Positions 36,038 to 45,725 are shown, counted from the first letter of the stretch. The stretch is 64,000 nucleotides of DNA from Heyndrickxia coagulans DSM 1 = ATCC 7050 (GCF_000290615.1 NZ_ALAS01000081.1:29526-93525); one strand, 5' to 3'. The notes: a model not told the origin generated them from the letters alone. Numbers and translations are program-made.

Positions 36038-37316
36038 ATTAAACCGGATGAAAAACCATATCGTGAGGGACCAGCCGGAGCCTGGCGAACGGGCGGAAGC
36101 ATCCCGGGCCGATTCTGTCCCTTTCTTTGAAATGTGGGAAAAGGCGGGCGTCTCGCTGTATGATTTGGATGGCGATTACTGCCTGATCCGTGAAGTCCGC
36201 TACCCGCTTGAAACAAAGCACGGCAAATATGCTTTTCGCGACTATTTTGACGCCATCAAACTGTGGCAGCAAAAGCCGGTCCGCCACCCTTTATCCGCCA
36301 AAGGGTACAGCCCGTCTGATTTATTTTTTTTCGATACCGAAACGACCGGCCTCGGGGGAGGGGCGGGCAACACGATTTTTTTGCTCGGATACGCTTCCTT
36401 TACCGAAGAAAATGTCATTTTAAAACAGCATATTCTTCCGGAGCCGGGGCTTGAAGTGCCGCTTTACTACAGCTTCCTGGAAAATATCGATTACACTGCG
36501 CTCGTTACTTATAACGGGAAGGCGTTTGACTGGCCCCAGGTGAAGACGCGCCATACGCTGATCCGCGACCACGTGCCGCGTCTACCTGAATTTGGCCATT
36601 TTGATTTGTACCACGCGGCAAAAAGGCTGTGGAAAGATGAACTCGGGTCCGTGAAATTAGCGAATGTGGAGCGCGAAATTCTGGGAGTGGAACGCGAAGA
36701 GGATATTCCGGGATACCTGGCGCCGATGATTTATTTTGATTTCGTTGAGCGCAAAAATCCGGAAGGCCTGCTTGGCGTCATCCGCCATAACGAAGAGGAC
36801 ATTTTATCGCTCATTTCTTTGTACACCCACCTTACGTTTCAAATTCTAGAGGCCGACCCGGACCAGACGGCAAAGGAAAAACGGCTTGTCGGGAAATGGT
36901 TTGAATATATCGGCGAAGATGATGCTGCGGTGAAAAGTTTTGAAGCGGCCGCCGGCGAGAATGATCTGGCTGCCAAACACCGCCTGGCCTTCCAGTATAA
37001 AAAACAAAAAGCATACAGAAAAGCCGGAATGCTCTGGGCGGAATTAGCCGAAAAAGCGCCGGATACGATAAGAGCCGAAGCATGCATTGAGCTCTCCAAA
37101 CTGTATGAACACAAGGAAAAAGACCTTTTGCAAGCCGTCCGCTATGCCGAAAAAGGCCTGGAAATTTATCAAAAGTACGGCAGATTCGGTTATGGGAAAT
37201 GGAAAAAATGCTGTTTGGAAACGGAAAAACGCCTTTTACGGCTGTACCGGAAAGCCCAAATCCCGGCGAGATCCTCTTTCAGCAAGGAAATGCCCGGGAA
37301 AAGAACCGGTTTTTAA
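36018..37316 (+). CDS. mrfB: Mitomycin repair exonuclease MrfB
   Basis: A 432-residue metal-dependent exonuclease (YprB). A DnaQ-like DEDD domain at about residues 95-270 has FDTETTGLGGGAGNTIFLLG with catalytic Asp/Glu, VTYNGKAFDWP and VIRHNEEDILSL; C-terminal helical TPR-like repeats follow (about 300-420). It acts with MrfA. ATG 36018 is preceded by GGAGGAAGG and lies inside the end of mrfA, so the two are translationally coupled. Confidence 0.93.
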   Translation: MPGLKDKLNRMKNHIVRDQPEPGERAEASRADSVPFFEMWEKAGVSLYDLDGDYCLIREVRYPLETKHGKYAFRDYFDAIKLWQQKPVRHPLSAKGYSPSDLFFFDTETTGLGGGAGNTIFLLGYASFTEENVILKQHILPEPGLEVPLYYSFLENIDYTALVTYNGKAFDWPQVKTRHTLIRDHVPRLPEFGHFDLYHAAKRLWKDELGSVKLANVEREILGVEREEDIPGYLAPMIYFDFVERKNPEGLLGVIRHNEEDILSLISLYTHLTFQILEADPDQTAKEKRLVGKWFEYIGEDDAAVKSFEAAAGENDLAAKHRLAFQYKKQKAYRKAGMLWAELAEKAPDTIRAEACIELSKLYEHKEKDLLQAVRYAEKGLEIYQKYGRFGYGKWKKCCLETEKRLLRLYRKAQIPARSSFSKEMPGKRTGF

Positions 37317-37590
37317 CCGCTATTTCCTGGGCAAGCGCATGATTCGACGAGGAGTCCGGGATTTTGGAACGCCCCTTGTTGGGATTTGTCGGTTTCTTTT
37401 GGATCAGAGAAAAATGCGCGCCCTTTGTCGATTTTCGTATGTTGTGATTGTAGCCCGCCAAAAGCCCCGTTAAAATAGGTGTTGATTAAAAGGAAATGTA
37501 AAGAGGCCGGGAAAACGGGCTTCGGGCCGCTCCCTGCATTGGGAGGCGTGGAGTGAAATAAAGAAATGCAAATTGGGTTTTTTCATTAGT
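37317..37590. other. Non-coding gap between mrfB and the cotD promoter
   Basis: No supported gene. The start contains an imperfect hairpin that could end mrfAB (CCGGTTTTTAACCG, 37311-37318 region). A G/C-rich stretch at about 37512-37554 can fold through CGCTCCC and GGGAGGCG. A minus-strand open frame (37279-37461, TTG start) has no convincing ribosome-binding site or family resemblance. Confidence 0.35.
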
Positions 37591-37618
37591 ACATGTTCCC
37601 TTTCCGAGTCATAGGTTA
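37591..37618 (+). promoter_or_regulatory. Sigma-K type promoter of cotD
   Basis: AC (37591-37592), 17 bases, then CATAGGTTA (37610-37618) matches the sigma-K consensus. cotD in B. subtilis is a known sigma-K/GerE-controlled gene, so the assignment agrees with biology. Confidence 0.75.
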
Positions 37619-37663
37619 GTAGTGTAAGAAAAAAGACGTCTGATGATGAAAGGAGATCGGAAC

Positions 37664-37915
37664 ATGTTTCACCACCATTGCCCGCCGCGGATCATGCCGG
37701 CTGTTGTGCATCCGACAAAATGCTGCGTTACGCACACCGTCCAGGATGTCATCGTGCCGCATGTTTTCCCGACGCATACAACCCATGTGAATCACCATGT
37801 ATTTCATCAGCAAAACTACTTTCCGCACACGGAATCGTATGTCAATCAAACCGATCCGGGAACGGTCTGCAACTTTTTTGATCCAGTCAGGCCGCACGGG
37901 CCGAAGTGCTGCTGA
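37664..37915 (+). CDS. cotD: Spore coat protein CotD
   Basis: An 83-residue inner coat protein rich in His, Pro, Val, Thr and Cys: [20 protein letters not shown] at the start, repeated HTT/HVN units, and GPKCC at the end. Composition and length match B. subtilis CotD (75 residues), and it lies in the same place between mrfB and ypsA. ATG 37664 follows AAGGAGATC; earlier in-frame ATGs lack this spacing. Confidence 0.92.
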   Translation: MFHHHCPPRIMPAVVHPTKCCVTHTVQDVIVPHVFPTHTTHVNHHVFHQQNYFPHTESYVNQTDPGTVCNFFDPVRPHGPKCC

Positions 37916-37920
37916 CAAAT

Positions 37921-37954
37921 GGACGGCAAGGGCAATCCTTGCCGTCCTGCTTTT
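37921..37954 (+). terminator. Terminator of cotD
   Basis: GGACGGCAAGG (37921-37931) and CCTTGCCGTCC (37937-37947) form a perfect 11-bp stem followed by TGCTTTT. Confidence 0.88.
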
Positions 37955-37979
37955 AGGAAAACAAAAGGAGCGTAATCCA

Positions 37980-38531
37980 TTGGAAAAAGTTGTCGCCATT
38001 ACAGGCTATAAACCGTATGAACTGGGGATATTCGGGACGGACCACCCGGGTATTCGCTATATTCAAACGGCAATCAGAAGACGGTTGCTGGAATTGCTCG
38101 ATGAAGGGTACGAATGGGTCCTTATTTCCGGGCAGCAGGGCACCGAACTTTGGGCCGCTGAAACCGTTTTTGATCTGCAAGCGGAATATCCGGAACTGAA
38201 ACTCGCTGTGTTAATGCCTTTTGAAGGGCAGGAAGAAAAGTGGAAAGACGAACAAAAAGAATACTACGAAATGGTGCTTTCCCAAGCCGATTTTGTTGCC
38301 GCCATCTCGAAAAGGCCGTATGAAAGCCCGCAGCAGTTCCGCAATAAAAACCGGATTTTCTTACATAAAAGCGACTGCCTGATGATTGTGTATGATGAAG
38401 AACGCGAAGGGTCCCCGAAATATTTGTTCGAAGCTGCAAAAAAGTTCAGCGAATCGCATTCGTATGACATCCGCATCATTGACTTTTACGATTTACAGGC
38501 AATAATAGAAGAAGAACAGACAGATTTTTAG
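37980..38531 (+). CDS. ypsA: SLOG-domain protein YpsA
   Basis: A 183-residue DUF1273/YpsA protein with a Rossmann-like SLOG fold. The glycine-rich [13 protein letters not shown] (about residues 44-56) is the predicted nucleotide-ligand site, and [13 protein letters not shown] lies near 104. In B. subtilis YpsA influences cell division and is encoded beside gpsB, as here. It starts at TTG 37980 after AAAAGGAG; the longer open frame would overlap cotD. Confidence 0.9.
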   Translation: MEKVVAITGYKPYELGIFGTDHPGIRYIQTAIRRRLLELLDEGYEWVLISGQQGTELWAAETVFDLQAEYPELKLAVLMPFEGQEEKWKDEQKEYYEMVLSQADFVAAISKRPYESPQQFRNKNRIFLHKSDCLMIVYDEEREGSPKYLFEAAKKFSESHSYDIRIIDFYDLQAIIEEEQTDF

Positions 38532-38610
38532 GCAGCTGTGGTACAGTTGACAAATAAAAAGGTTTTTGAAAAAATGAAATTATGTCTGGGAGATGTAAGG
38601 TGGTGCAAAC

Positions 38611-38913
38611 ATGTTATCGGATCAAATTAAATTGACGGCGAAAGACATTTTGGAAAAAGAGTTTAAAACGGCTGTCAGAGGCTACCGGCAGGAAGAAGTA
38701 GACAAATTTCTGGATCTGATCATAAAAGATTATGAAACGTTTAATCAGACGATTGAGGAGCTCCAGCAGGAAAACCTCCGGCTCAAAAAGCAGGCGGAAG
38801 AACTGACAAAACGGCAGCCTGTACAGCAAATGACCGGGACAACGAATTTCGATATTTTAAAACGGCTGTCCAATCTTGAAAAACATGTTTTCGGCAACAA
38901 ATTAAATGAATAG
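38611..38913 (+). CDS. gpsB: Cell division/growth regulator GpsB
   Basis: A 100-residue DivIVA-like adaptor that shuttles PBP1 between septum and side wall. The N-terminal lipid- and PBP-binding domain ([25 protein letters not shown], residues 11-35) is followed by a coiled coil (about 36-68) and a C-terminal trimerisation helix ([16 protein letters not shown]). TTGACA at 38547-38552 could be a -35 for its own promoter, but no clean -10 is visible. Confidence 0.95.
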   Translation: MLSDQIKLTAKDILEKEFKTAVRGYRQEEVDKFLDLIIKDYETFNQTIEELQQENLRLKKQAEELTKRQPVQQMTGTTNFDILKRLSNLEKHVFGNKLNE

Positions 38914-39049
38914 CCAGCTCAAAAAATGTGTGAAATTTTTCTGCGGAAAGGGCCCGGGGAAGCGGCATAAATAAACAGACCATCGCTTGCCCGAACCCGG
39001 TATGGCAATACAGGGGGAAGAAATTGGCACAACCGTTAAAAATTACAGC

Positions 39050-39078
39050 TTGCAAGTCCCGGTTTCTTTTTATATAAT
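39050..39078 (+). promoter_or_regulatory. Promoter of rnpB
   Basis: TTGCAA (39050-39055), a 17-base spacer and a perfect TATAAT (39073-39078), about 9 bases before the expected 5' end of the RNA. Confidence 0.85.
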
Positions 39079-39086
39079 AGATAAGC

Positions 39087-39500
39087 GTTGTGAATAACGT
39101 TCGGGTAATCGCTGCAGCCTGGAAACGGCTGTTGAGGAAAGTCCATGCTCGCACGGTGCTGAGATGCCCGTAGTGTTTGTGCCTGGCGAATTCATAAGCC
39201 AGGGCAGCCTTGGTTCAAGGCTGACGGCAGGGAAAACGCCTAAACCTTCAGGCAATGGCGGAGTACCCTTGAAAGTGCCACAGTGACGGAGCTTTACGGG
39301 AAACCGTAAAGGTGGAACGAGGTAAACCCCGCAAGCGAGCAACTCAAATCATGGTAGAGGCACTCTTTCTGAGGAAATGAACGAGGAAAGAGACAAGCGT
39401 ATTGCTTGTAGATAGATGATTACCGCCTTCGTACGAGATGGCGCCACATCGTTTGCAGTACAAAGGTACAGAACATGGCTTACAGAACGTTATTCTGGCT
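39087..39500 (+). ncRNA. rnpB: RNase P RNA, type B
   Basis: The catalytic RNA of RNase P, which matures tRNA 5' ends. Nearly identical blocks to B. subtilis rnpB are present: ACGTTCGGGTAATCGCTGCA at the 5' end, GAGGAAAGTCCATGCTCGCA, GAAAGTGCCACAGTGACG, GTGGAACG-GGTAAACCCC, TAGATAGATGATTACCGCC and the 3' element GGCTTACAGAACGTTA, which pairs with the 5' end. About 414 bases is normal for the Bacillus type B RNA. Exact ends are inferred from the terminal stem and promoter. Confidence 0.96.
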
Positions 39501-39514
39501 GAATCGAAAGAATC

Positions 39515-39563
39515 GGGCCGGCGCTGCGGTATTTAGATATACAGCAGGCGCCCGGCCTTTTTT
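39515..39563 (+). terminator. Terminator of rnpB
   Basis: GGCCGG-CGCTG on the left pairs imperfectly with CAG-GCGCCCGGCC on the right (stem with bulges), followed by TTTTTT. Confidence 0.8.
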
Positions 39564-39642
39564 ATACATAATTTTTTAAAACGGGGTTATCCGGTACTGA
39601 ATGCCGCACAATAAGAAATATAAGATGAGAGATGGTGGGAAA

Positions 39643-40788
39643 ATGTCTGGCTTTCAATTGATCGCGACAAGCGCAATGGGGATTGAGGCGCTTGTTGCAA
39701 AAGAAGTACGTTCACTCGGCTACGACTGTACGGTGGAAAACGGGAAAATTGAATTTGTCGGGGATGAATCGGCGATTGCCCGTGCCAATCTCTGGCTGAG
39801 ATGCGCGGACCGCGTGAAAATCAAAGCTGCCGAATTTAAGGCGGAAACTTTCGACGAACTGTTTGAAGGGACAAAAGCGGTTCCCTGGGAGGATTATCTG
39901 CCGAGCGATGCCGAGTTTCCCGTCACCGGAAAATCGGTCAAGTCAAAGCTGTTCAGCGTCCCGGACTGCCAGGGAATTGTCAAAAAAGCAATCGTTGAAC
40001 GGCTGAAGTCCCGTTATAAAGGAACGAGCTGGTTTGAGGAAAACGGCCCGCTTTTTAAAATAGAAGTGGCGTTATTGAAAGACGTGGCCACCATTACGAT
40101 CGATACAAGCGGGGCCGGGCTGCATAAACGCGGCTACCGCGCGGCGCAAGGGCCGGCGCCGATCAAAGAAACGCTTGCCGCTGCGCTTATCCGGCTGACA
40201 AACTGGCATCCGGACCGGCCGTTTCGCGATCCGTTTTCCGGTTCCGGCACAATTCCGATCGAAGCTGCGCTCATCGGGCAAAATATTGCACCGGGTTTTA
40301 ACCGCGATTTTCTATGCGAAACATGGCCGTGGATGAGTGAAGCCGTCTTTGAAAAAGCGCGCGAAGAAGCAGAAGATCTCGCCCGGTACGACCAGCCGCT
40401 TGACATCGCCGGTTCGGATATCGACCCCGGGATGGTTGAAATCGCCCGGCAAAACGCCAATGAGGCAGGGCTTGGCGGCATCGTCACGTTTAAACAGATG
40501 CAGGTGGCCGATTTTACGGCGCAGGAAGCATACGGCACGATTGTGGGCAATCCGCCGTACGGCGAGAGAATCGGCGAACGGGCGGAAGTGGAAAACATGT
40601 ACAGGGAGATGGGCCGTGCATTTGCCAGGCTTGACACGTGGTCGGTTTATATTTTGACTGCGGACGAACAGTTTGAACGCGCATACGGCAAAAAAGCGAC
40701 GAAAAAAAGAAAGCTTTACAACGGGCCGATCAAAACCGATCTGTATCAGTTTTGGGGGCCGCGCCCGCCGCGGAAAACGGAAACGTAA
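39643..40788 (+). CDS. ypsC: THUMP-domain class I SAM-dependent RNA methyltransferase (YpsC/RlmL-like)
   Basis: A 381-residue RNA methyltransferase similar to the N-terminal methyltransferase of RlmL, which modifies 23S rRNA G2445. An N-terminal ferredoxin-like/THUMP region (about residues 1-155) precedes a Rossmann domain with DPFSGSGTIPIEAA and the catalytic NPPYGER. ATG 39643 is preceded by GGTGGG; upstream ATGs lack this. It follows rnpB as in B. subtilis. Confidence 0.9.
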   Translation: MSGFQLIATSAMGIEALVAKEVRSLGYDCTVENGKIEFVGDESAIARANLWLRCADRVKIKAAEFKAETFDELFEGTKAVPWEDYLPSDAEFPVTGKSVKSKLFSVPDCQGIVKKAIVERLKSRYKGTSWFEENGPLFKIEVALLKDVATITIDTSGAGLHKRGYRAAQGPAPIKETLAAALIRLTNWHPDRPFRDPFSGSGTIPIEAALIGQNIAPGFNRDFLCETWPWMSEAVFEKAREEAEDLARYDQPLDIAGSDIDPGMVEIARQNANEAGLGGIVTFKQMQVADFTAQEAYGTIVGNPPYGERIGERAEVENMYREMGRAFARLDTWSVYILTADEQFERAYGKKATKKRKLYNGPIKTDLYQFWGPRPPRKTET

Positions 40789-40869
40789 GCAAACGGAATG
40801 GTTATCGTTTGTGCGCTGCGTGAAACATGGTAAGATGGACGTGCAAGTGATTTGACGGGAGGTATGATG

Positions 40870-42390
40870 ATGGGAACAGAGCCGATTGAAAAACTGGAGC
40901 AGGACTTTTTGGCGTATGTCAAAAAAATCAAAGCTTATGAAGAAGCACTTGCCCTTATATACTGGGATTTGCGGACCGGCGCGCCGAAAAAAGGCGTCGG
41001 GCAGCGTGCGGAAGTGATCGGCATTTTATCGGGCGAAGTCTTTGACATGCAAACTTCAAAAGAAATGGCTGAATTTTTGGAGAAGCTTTTGCCGCATCAG
41101 CAGCAATTGTCGGAACGGACAGCTGGTACATTGGAAGAATGCCGGAAAACATACGAACGCAGCAAAAAAATCCCGCCTAACGAATACCAGGCTTATACGG
41201 TGCTCGTCTCGAAAGCGGAGAATGTTTGGGAAGAAGCAAAGGAAAAGGCAGATTTTTCCTTGTTCCAGCCATATCTCGAACAAATCGTGGAATTTAAAAA
41301 GAAATTTGTCCGCTACTGGGGGTACGAAGGCCATCCGTATAATCCCCTGCTCGATCTGTATGAACCGGGCATGACAGTTGATGTGCTCGACCGTGTGTTC
41401 AAACAAGTGAAGGATGCGATTGTGCCGCTTGTCCAGAAAATCAGTATGTCGGAAGAAAAACCGGATACGGCATTCCTTTTTCACCCGTTCCCGAAAGAAA
41501 AGCAAAAAGCGTTTACGCTTGAAATACTCAAGCAGATGGGCTTTGACTTTGAGGCGGGGCGGCTGGATGAAACGGTGCATCCGTTTGCAACCGGCATCAA
41601 CCAGGGGGATGTGCGGATAACGACACGTTATAATGAAAACGACTGGCGTGTCGATGTGTTCGGCGTCATGCATGAAGGCGGGCACGCTTTGTATGAGCAG
41701 CATATTTCAAAAGACCTGTCGGGTACACCGCTTGCAGAAGGCGCGTCAATGGGGATACACGAATCACAGTCCCTGTTTTTTGAAAACATCATCGGCCGTT
41801 CTTTTCCGTTCTGGAAGAAAAATTATTCGCTCTTGAAACAATTTGCATCCGGGCAGTTTGATGATGTGCCGCTTGAAACATTTTATCGTGCAGTGAACGA
41901 GGCGAAACCGTCCCTGATCCGAATTGAAGCCGATATGCTGACGTATCCGCTTCATATTATGGTGCGGTATGAAATTGAAAAAGCGCTTCTCAATGATGAA
42001 ATCGAAGTCGGGGAACTCCCGGAAATCTGGAATGCGAAATACGAGGACTATCTTGGCATCCGGCCGGAACATGACGGGGAAGGCGTACTCCAGGATGTGC
42101 ATTGGGCCGGCGGGGATTTCGGCTATTTTCCGTCTTATGCGCTCGGCCTGATGTACGCCGCCCAGTTCAAACATGCGATGTTAAAATCGCTCCCGGATTT
42201 TGACAAGCTTGTGGAATCGGGCAATCTGGAGCCAATCCGGAAATGGCTCTCAGCGCATGTCCACCGGTTCGGCAAATTAAAAAAACCTGCCGATATTTTG
42301 CGCGATGCCACTGGCGAAGCGCTCAACCCGAAATACTTGATTGATTATTTAACCGAAAAATATACCGGTGTATACCGGATCAAAGATTAA
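40870..42390 (+). CDS. ypwA: M32 family metallocarboxypeptidase
   Basis: A 506-residue carboxypeptidase Taq-type enzyme (YpwA). The zinc-binding HEGGH occupies residues 268-272, followed by the family motifs GIHESQSLFFEN and DVHWAGGDFGYFPSYALG. It removes C-terminal residues from peptides with broad specificity. Three consecutive ATGs start the frame; 40870 is best spaced from GGGAGG. No signal peptide, so it is cytosolic. Confidence 0.94.
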   Translation: MGTEPIEKLEQDFLAYVKKIKAYEEALALIYWDLRTGAPKKGVGQRAEVIGILSGEVFDMQTSKEMAEFLEKLLPHQQQLSERTAGTLEECRKTYERSKKIPPNEYQAYTVLVSKAENVWEEAKEKADFSLFQPYLEQIVEFKKKFVRYWGYEGHPYNPLLDLYEPGMTVDVLDRVFKQVKDAIVPLVQKISMSEEKPDTAFLFHPFPKEKQKAFTLEILKQMGFDFEAGRLDETVHPFATGINQGDVRITTRYNENDWRVDVFGVMHEGGHALYEQHISKDLSGTPLAEGASMGIHESQSLFFENIIGRSFPFWKKNYSLLKQFASGQFDDVPLETFYRAVNEAKPSLIRIEADMLTYPLHIMVRYEIEKALLNDEIEVGELPEIWNAKYEDYLGIRPEHDGEGVLQDVHWAGGDFGYFPSYALGLMYAAQFKHAMLKSLPDFDKLVESGNLEPIRKWLSAHVHRFGKLKKPADILRDATGEALNPKYLIDYLTEKYTGVYRIKD

Positions 42391-42651
42391 GATAAAACTT
42401 CCGGCTAACAAACAAAGTGTTGCAGCCGCCGGTTTCAGAAAGAAAACCGGAAACTTGCGTATGCCGCTTATCCGGTGTGCGTACCCTAACAGGCAATTGA
42501 TTGAACGATGAAAAAAACGGCGGATATTCCGGTTTTTCTTTCCATGTTGTCCTCCGAATTGCCTGTTAAAAATTCCGTAGGATGTGACTTGCGTTTTGCC
42601 AAAACGCGAATAAAAAGAAAGATGGAAAATCCGCCGTTCGGAAATTTCGTC
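42391..42651. repeat. Non-coding gap rich in inverted repeats before xpt
   Basis: CCGGTTT/AAACCGG (42430-42436 and 42445-42451) may end ypwA. TAACAGGCAATT (42487-42498) is exactly inverted at 42557-42568, bounding an 82-base segment. AACGGCGGAT (42516-42525) is inverted at 42629-42638 and interleaves with the previous pair. GCGTTTTG/CAAAACGC (42591-42598 and 42600-42607) is a tight palindrome. No open frame with coding character was seen. Confidence 0.6.
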
Positions 42652-42680
42652 TTTACATGACGGAAAGATACCATTATACT
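42652..42680 (+). promoter_or_regulatory. Promoter of xpt-pbuX
   Basis: TTTACA (42652-42657), a 17-base spacer and TATACT (42675-42680), about 25 bases before the riboswitch. A weak PurBox-like sequence (AAAACTGAAC, 42689-42698) follows. Confidence 0.75.
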
Positions 42681-42699
42681 TTTATTATAAAACTGAACG

Positions 42700-42776
42700 C
42701 ATTCACTCATATAATCGCGGGAATATGGCCCGCAAGTTTCTACCAGGCTGCCGTAAACGGTCTGACTATGGGTGGG
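42700..42776 (+). promoter_or_regulatory. Purine riboswitch, guanine type
   Basis: The aptamer is almost identical to that of B. subtilis xpt: CACTCATATAATCGCG on the 5' side, TATGGC-CGCAAGTTTCTACC in the middle and GACTATGGGTG at the 3' side. The C in GACTATG is the specificity base for guanine or hypoxanthine; an adenine switch has T there. Confidence 0.96.
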
Positions 42777-42819
42777 CAATGGGAACGTGGCAGATGGTTC
42801 CTTTTCCTTTTTGCACATG

Positions 42820-42882
42820 AAAAAGCTCAAAGGCGTTGCTTACTCCTTTTTTTGTGGGTGCAGCGGCCTTTGGGCTTTTTTT
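42820..42882 (+). terminator. Riboswitch expression-platform terminator
   Basis: AAAAAGCTCAAAGGC-GTTGC pairs with GCAGCG-GCCTTTGGGCTTTTT (one G-U pair), followed by more T residues. It stops transcription before xpt when purine is bound. Confidence 0.88.
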
Positions 42883-42941
42883 CTAAAGGCCGCATGTTTC
42901 AATCAAGACAAATGCAGCGAAGGGAAAGAGGAGGAAAAACA

Positions 42942-43529
42942 TTGAAAGCTTTACAAGAAAAAATCAGAAAAGACGGCATCGTGCTTTCAGACCAGGTGCT
43001 GAAAGTGGACGCTTTTTTAAATCACCAGGTCGACCCTGTCCTCATGAAACAGATCGGGGAAACATTTGCCGGGCTGTTTAAGCAGGATGGCGTAACCAAA
43101 ATTTTGACGCTCGAATCTTCCGGCATTTCGCCCGCATTAATGGCAGCACTGGAATTAAACGTTCCGATGATTTTTGCCCGGAAAAGAAAACCATTCACGC
43201 AGGACGCGGACGTATATGAAGCTTCCGTCCATTCATTTACAAAACAAACAACCCATACCATTTCCGTTTCGCGCGCTTTTTTAAATCAGGGTGACCGGGT
43301 GCTTGTTATTGATGATTTTCTCGCAAACGGCCAGGCGGCTGAAGGCCTGATTGATATTATCGACCAGGCAGGGGCGGAACTTTGCGGTATCGGCATTGTG
43401 ATTGAAAAAGCATTCCAGCCGGGCGGAAAAAGGCTGCGCGGACGCGGAATCCGCGTGGAGTCGCTCGCATCGATCCGGTCGCTTGAAAACGGCACGGTCA
43501 GCTTTCAAGAGGAGGCGTATGCGAAATGA
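42942..43529 (+). CDS. xpt: Xanthine phosphoribosyltransferase
   Basis: Converts xanthine and PRPP to XMP in purine salvage. The 195-residue type I PRTase has the PRPP-binding loop [13 protein letters not shown] (about residues 121-133) and the N-terminal [15 protein letters not shown]. It starts at TTG 42942 after AAAGAGGAGG; the upstream extension of the open frame runs through the riboswitch and is not translated. The stop overlaps pbuX as ATGA. Confidence 0.96.
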   Translation: MKALQEKIRKDGIVLSDQVLKVDAFLNHQVDPVLMKQIGETFAGLFKQDGVTKILTLESSGISPALMAALELNVPMIFARKRKPFTQDADVYEASVHSFTKQTTHTISVSRAFLNQGDRVLVIDDFLANGQAAEGLIDIIDQAGAELCGIGIVIEKAFQPGGKRLRGRGIRVESLASIRSLENGTVSFQEEAYAK

Positions 43530-44839
43530 AACCGGGAAAAACCAAAATGACCGTACTGGCGATCCAGCACGTTTTGGCGATGTATGCGGGCGCAGTCATT
43601 GTGCCGATTATTACCGGCAGTTCCCTGGGGATGAACAGCAGGCAGCTGACGTACCTCGTTTCCATTGATATTTTCATGTCCGGCCTTGCGACACTGCTGC
43701 AAATTTGGAAAAACCGGTTTTTCGGCATCGGGCTTCCAATTATGCTCGGCTGCACATTTACCGCGGTCGGGCCGATGATCGCAATCGGCAAGCAGTACGG
43801 CGTTTCAGCTGTGTACGGCGCCATTCTCGTATCAGGGCTGTTTGTCATTTTGATCAGCAAATTTTTCAGCAAGCTGGCCCGCTTTTTCCCGCCGGTTGTG
43901 ACCGGGTCGGTTGTCACGATTATCGGCGTGACGCTCATCCCGGTTGCCATGAAAGATATGGCGGGCGGAGACGGGAGCAAAGATTTCGGCTCCCTGGCCA
44001 ATATCGCCCTTTCATTCGGCACTTTGCTCATCATTGTCCTCTTGCAGCGGTTTGCAAAAGGGTTTATCCGTTCGATCTCGATTTTAATCGGGCTGGCACT
44101 CGGCACCGTGGCGGCTGCACTGCTCGGAAAGGTCAGCTTTGCCCCGGTTGCGGAAGCCTCATGGGTGCATATCGTGCAGCCGTTTTATTTCGGCGCGCCG
44201 ACTTTTGAGTGGAGCGCTTGTATCACGATGATCCTTGTGGCGCTCGTCAGTCTTGTGGAATCTTCCGGCGTCTACTTCGCTTTAAGCGGGATCACCAAAC
44301 AGCCGCTCCATGAAGATGACCTTGCGAGGGGCTACCGGGCTGAAGGCCTTGCCGTTATGCTTGGCGGATTATTTAATGCTTTCCCGTACACCGCTTTTTC
44401 TCAAAACGTCGGCCTTATCCAGCTGTCTGGCGTGAAATCGAAAAACGTGATGGCGCTTGCCGGAACCTTTTTGCTCCTTTTCGGGCTGATTCCGAAATTA
44501 GGCGCCCTGACGACGATCATTCCGTCTTCCGTACTCGGCGGGGCGATGATTGCGATGTTCGGGATGGTCATTGCGTCAGGCATAAAAATGCTGAGCAAAG
44601 TCGATTTTGCCAATAACGAAAACTTGTTTATCATTGCCTGTTCAATCGGCATCGGCCTTGGCGTCACGGTGGTGCCGGATATTTTCAAGGGTTTGCCGTC
44701 GAATATCCAGCTTCTTACGCAAAGCGGCATTGTCGCAGGCAGTGTGACGGCCATTGTGCTCAATCTTTTTTTCCATATCCTTCCGAATAAACAGGAGGCA
44801 AAAGCAAAAGTAAAAAAAGTCGGGACACAGGCATCCTGA
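43526..44839 (+). CDS. pbuX: Xanthine permease
   Basis: A 437-residue nucleobase:cation symporter-2 family transporter with 12-14 membrane helices. The family signature is near [16 protein letters not shown] (about residues 292-307), and [15 protein letters not shown] is in helix 1. It is translationally coupled to xpt and controlled by the guanine riboswitch, so uptake and salvage respond together to purine supply. The C-terminus is a lysine-rich cytoplasmic tail. Confidence 0.95.
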   Translation: MKPGKTKMTVLAIQHVLAMYAGAVIVPIITGSSLGMNSRQLTYLVSIDIFMSGLATLLQIWKNRFFGIGLPIMLGCTFTAVGPMIAIGKQYGVSAVYGAILVSGLFVILISKFFSKLARFFPPVVTGSVVTIIGVTLIPVAMKDMAGGDGSKDFGSLANIALSFGTLLIIVLLQRFAKGFIRSISILIGLALGTVAAALLGKVSFAPVAEASWVHIVQPFYFGAPTFEWSACITMILVALVSLVESSGVYFALSGITKQPLHEDDLARGYRAEGLAVMLGGLFNAFPYTAFSQNVGLIQLSGVKSKNVMALAGTFLLLFGLIPKLGALTTIIPSSVLGGAMIAMFGMVIASGIKMLSKVDFANNENLFIIACSIGIGLGVTVVPDIFKGLPSNIQLLTQSGIVAGSVTAIVLNLFFHILPNKQEAKAKVKKVGTQAS

Positions 44840-44846
44840 CCGGATG

Positions 44847-44881
44847 AAAAAAGCTGGGCCGGATTCCGGTCCAGCTTTTTT
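44847..44881. terminator. Bidirectional terminator between pbuX and the SPFH gene
   Basis: AAAAAAGCTGG and CCAGCTTTTTT bound a longer stem (GGGCCGGA/TCCGGTCC-like) between converging genes. Confidence 0.9.
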
Positions 44882-44885
44882 CGGA

Positions 44886-45725
44886 TTAATTTAAATTGCC
44901 GGTATTGATGACCGGCTGTGCGGCCCGGTCGGATACAATCGAAACCATCAGATTGTTGATCATAACCATCTTCCGCTCTTCATCCAGTTCAAAGCCGTCT
45001 TTTTCCAATTGCGCAATCGCCATCTGTGCCATGCCGACTGCCCCCTCCACGATTTTTTTCCGGGCGGCAAGAATGGCGGAAGCCTGCTGGCGCTGCAGCA
45101 TGACGCCGGCAATTTCTGTAGAGTAGGCAAGGTGCGTGAGGCGCGCTTCCATAATTTCCACGCCGGCAACATCAAGGCGCGGCTGGAGTTCCTCTTTTAA
45201 ATGCTTGGAAACTTCCTCCCCGTTTCCGCGCAGCGAAATCCCTTCTGCCTCCGCGCTGTCATAAGGGTATTTTGTGGCGACATGGCGGAGCGCCGTTTCG
45301 CTTTGGATCTCAACAAATTCTTCGTAGTCCTCCACATTAAACACGGCTTTCGCAGCATCGACCACACGGAATACGATCACTGCGGCAATTTCAATCGGAT
45401 TTCCGTCCACGTCATTCACTTTTAATTTGGCGCTGTTAAAATTCCTTACCCGCAACGAAACGCGCCGCCTTACACTGAGCGGAACCGTTACGTAAAAGCC
45501 GCTTTCCCGGATGGCGCCTATATAGCGGCCGAAAAAAGTGACAACCAACGCCTGGTTCGGCTGGATTACACAAATTCCCGAGACAAGCAGGACGCTTATG
45601 GCAAGCAGGACAATACCGGCAAAAAAATTGACGGCAAAAAGGAAAAACAAACCTAGAACAGCGAAAACGGCAATCGCTAAAATACCGAGAAAACCGTTTA
45701 TGTGCCAGGCTTTCTTTTCGGACAT
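44886..45725 (-). CDS. SPFH-domain membrane protein
   Basis: A 279-residue stomatin/prohibitin/flotillin family protein with two N-terminal hydrophobic segments (about residues 9-55), an SPFH domain at about 60-230 (QPNQALVVTFFGRYIG, SLRVRNFNSAKLKVNDVDG, VEIMEARLTHLAYSTEIAGVM) and a short C-terminal helix. Such proteins organise membrane microdomains or protease complexes. It is shorter than FloT/FloA and lacks their Ala-Glu repeats, so it is not flotillin itself. It lies beside the dynamin gene. AGAGGTGGGGAAGAG precedes the ATG. Confidence 0.88.
   Translation of the reverse strand: MSEKKAWHINGFLGILAIAVFAVLGLFFLFAVNFFAGIVLLAISVLLVSGICVIQPNQALVVTFFGRYIGAIRESGFYVTVPLSVRRRVSLRVRNFNSAKLKVNDVDGNPIEIAAVIVFRVVDAAKAVFNVEDYEEFVEIQSETALRHVATKYPYDSAEAEGISLRGNGEEVSKHLKEELQPRLDVAGVEIMEARLTHLAYSTEIAGVMLQRQQASAILAARKKIVEGAVGMAQMAIAQLEKDGFELDEERKMVMINNLMVSIVSDRAAQPVINTGNLN

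Noticed and set aside
37279..37461. Minus-strand open frame, 60 residues, Lys/Ser/Asn-rich, TTG start
   Set aside because: It overlaps the end of mrfB in antisense, has no good ribosome-binding site and resembles no family I know.
39070..39342. Minus-strand open frame inside rnpB
   Set aside because: The region is unambiguously RNase P RNA; the frame is chance.
42657..42941. 95-residue N-terminal extension of xpt
   Set aside because: It runs through the guanine riboswitch and its terminator; TTG 42942 has GAGGAGG and gives the family length.
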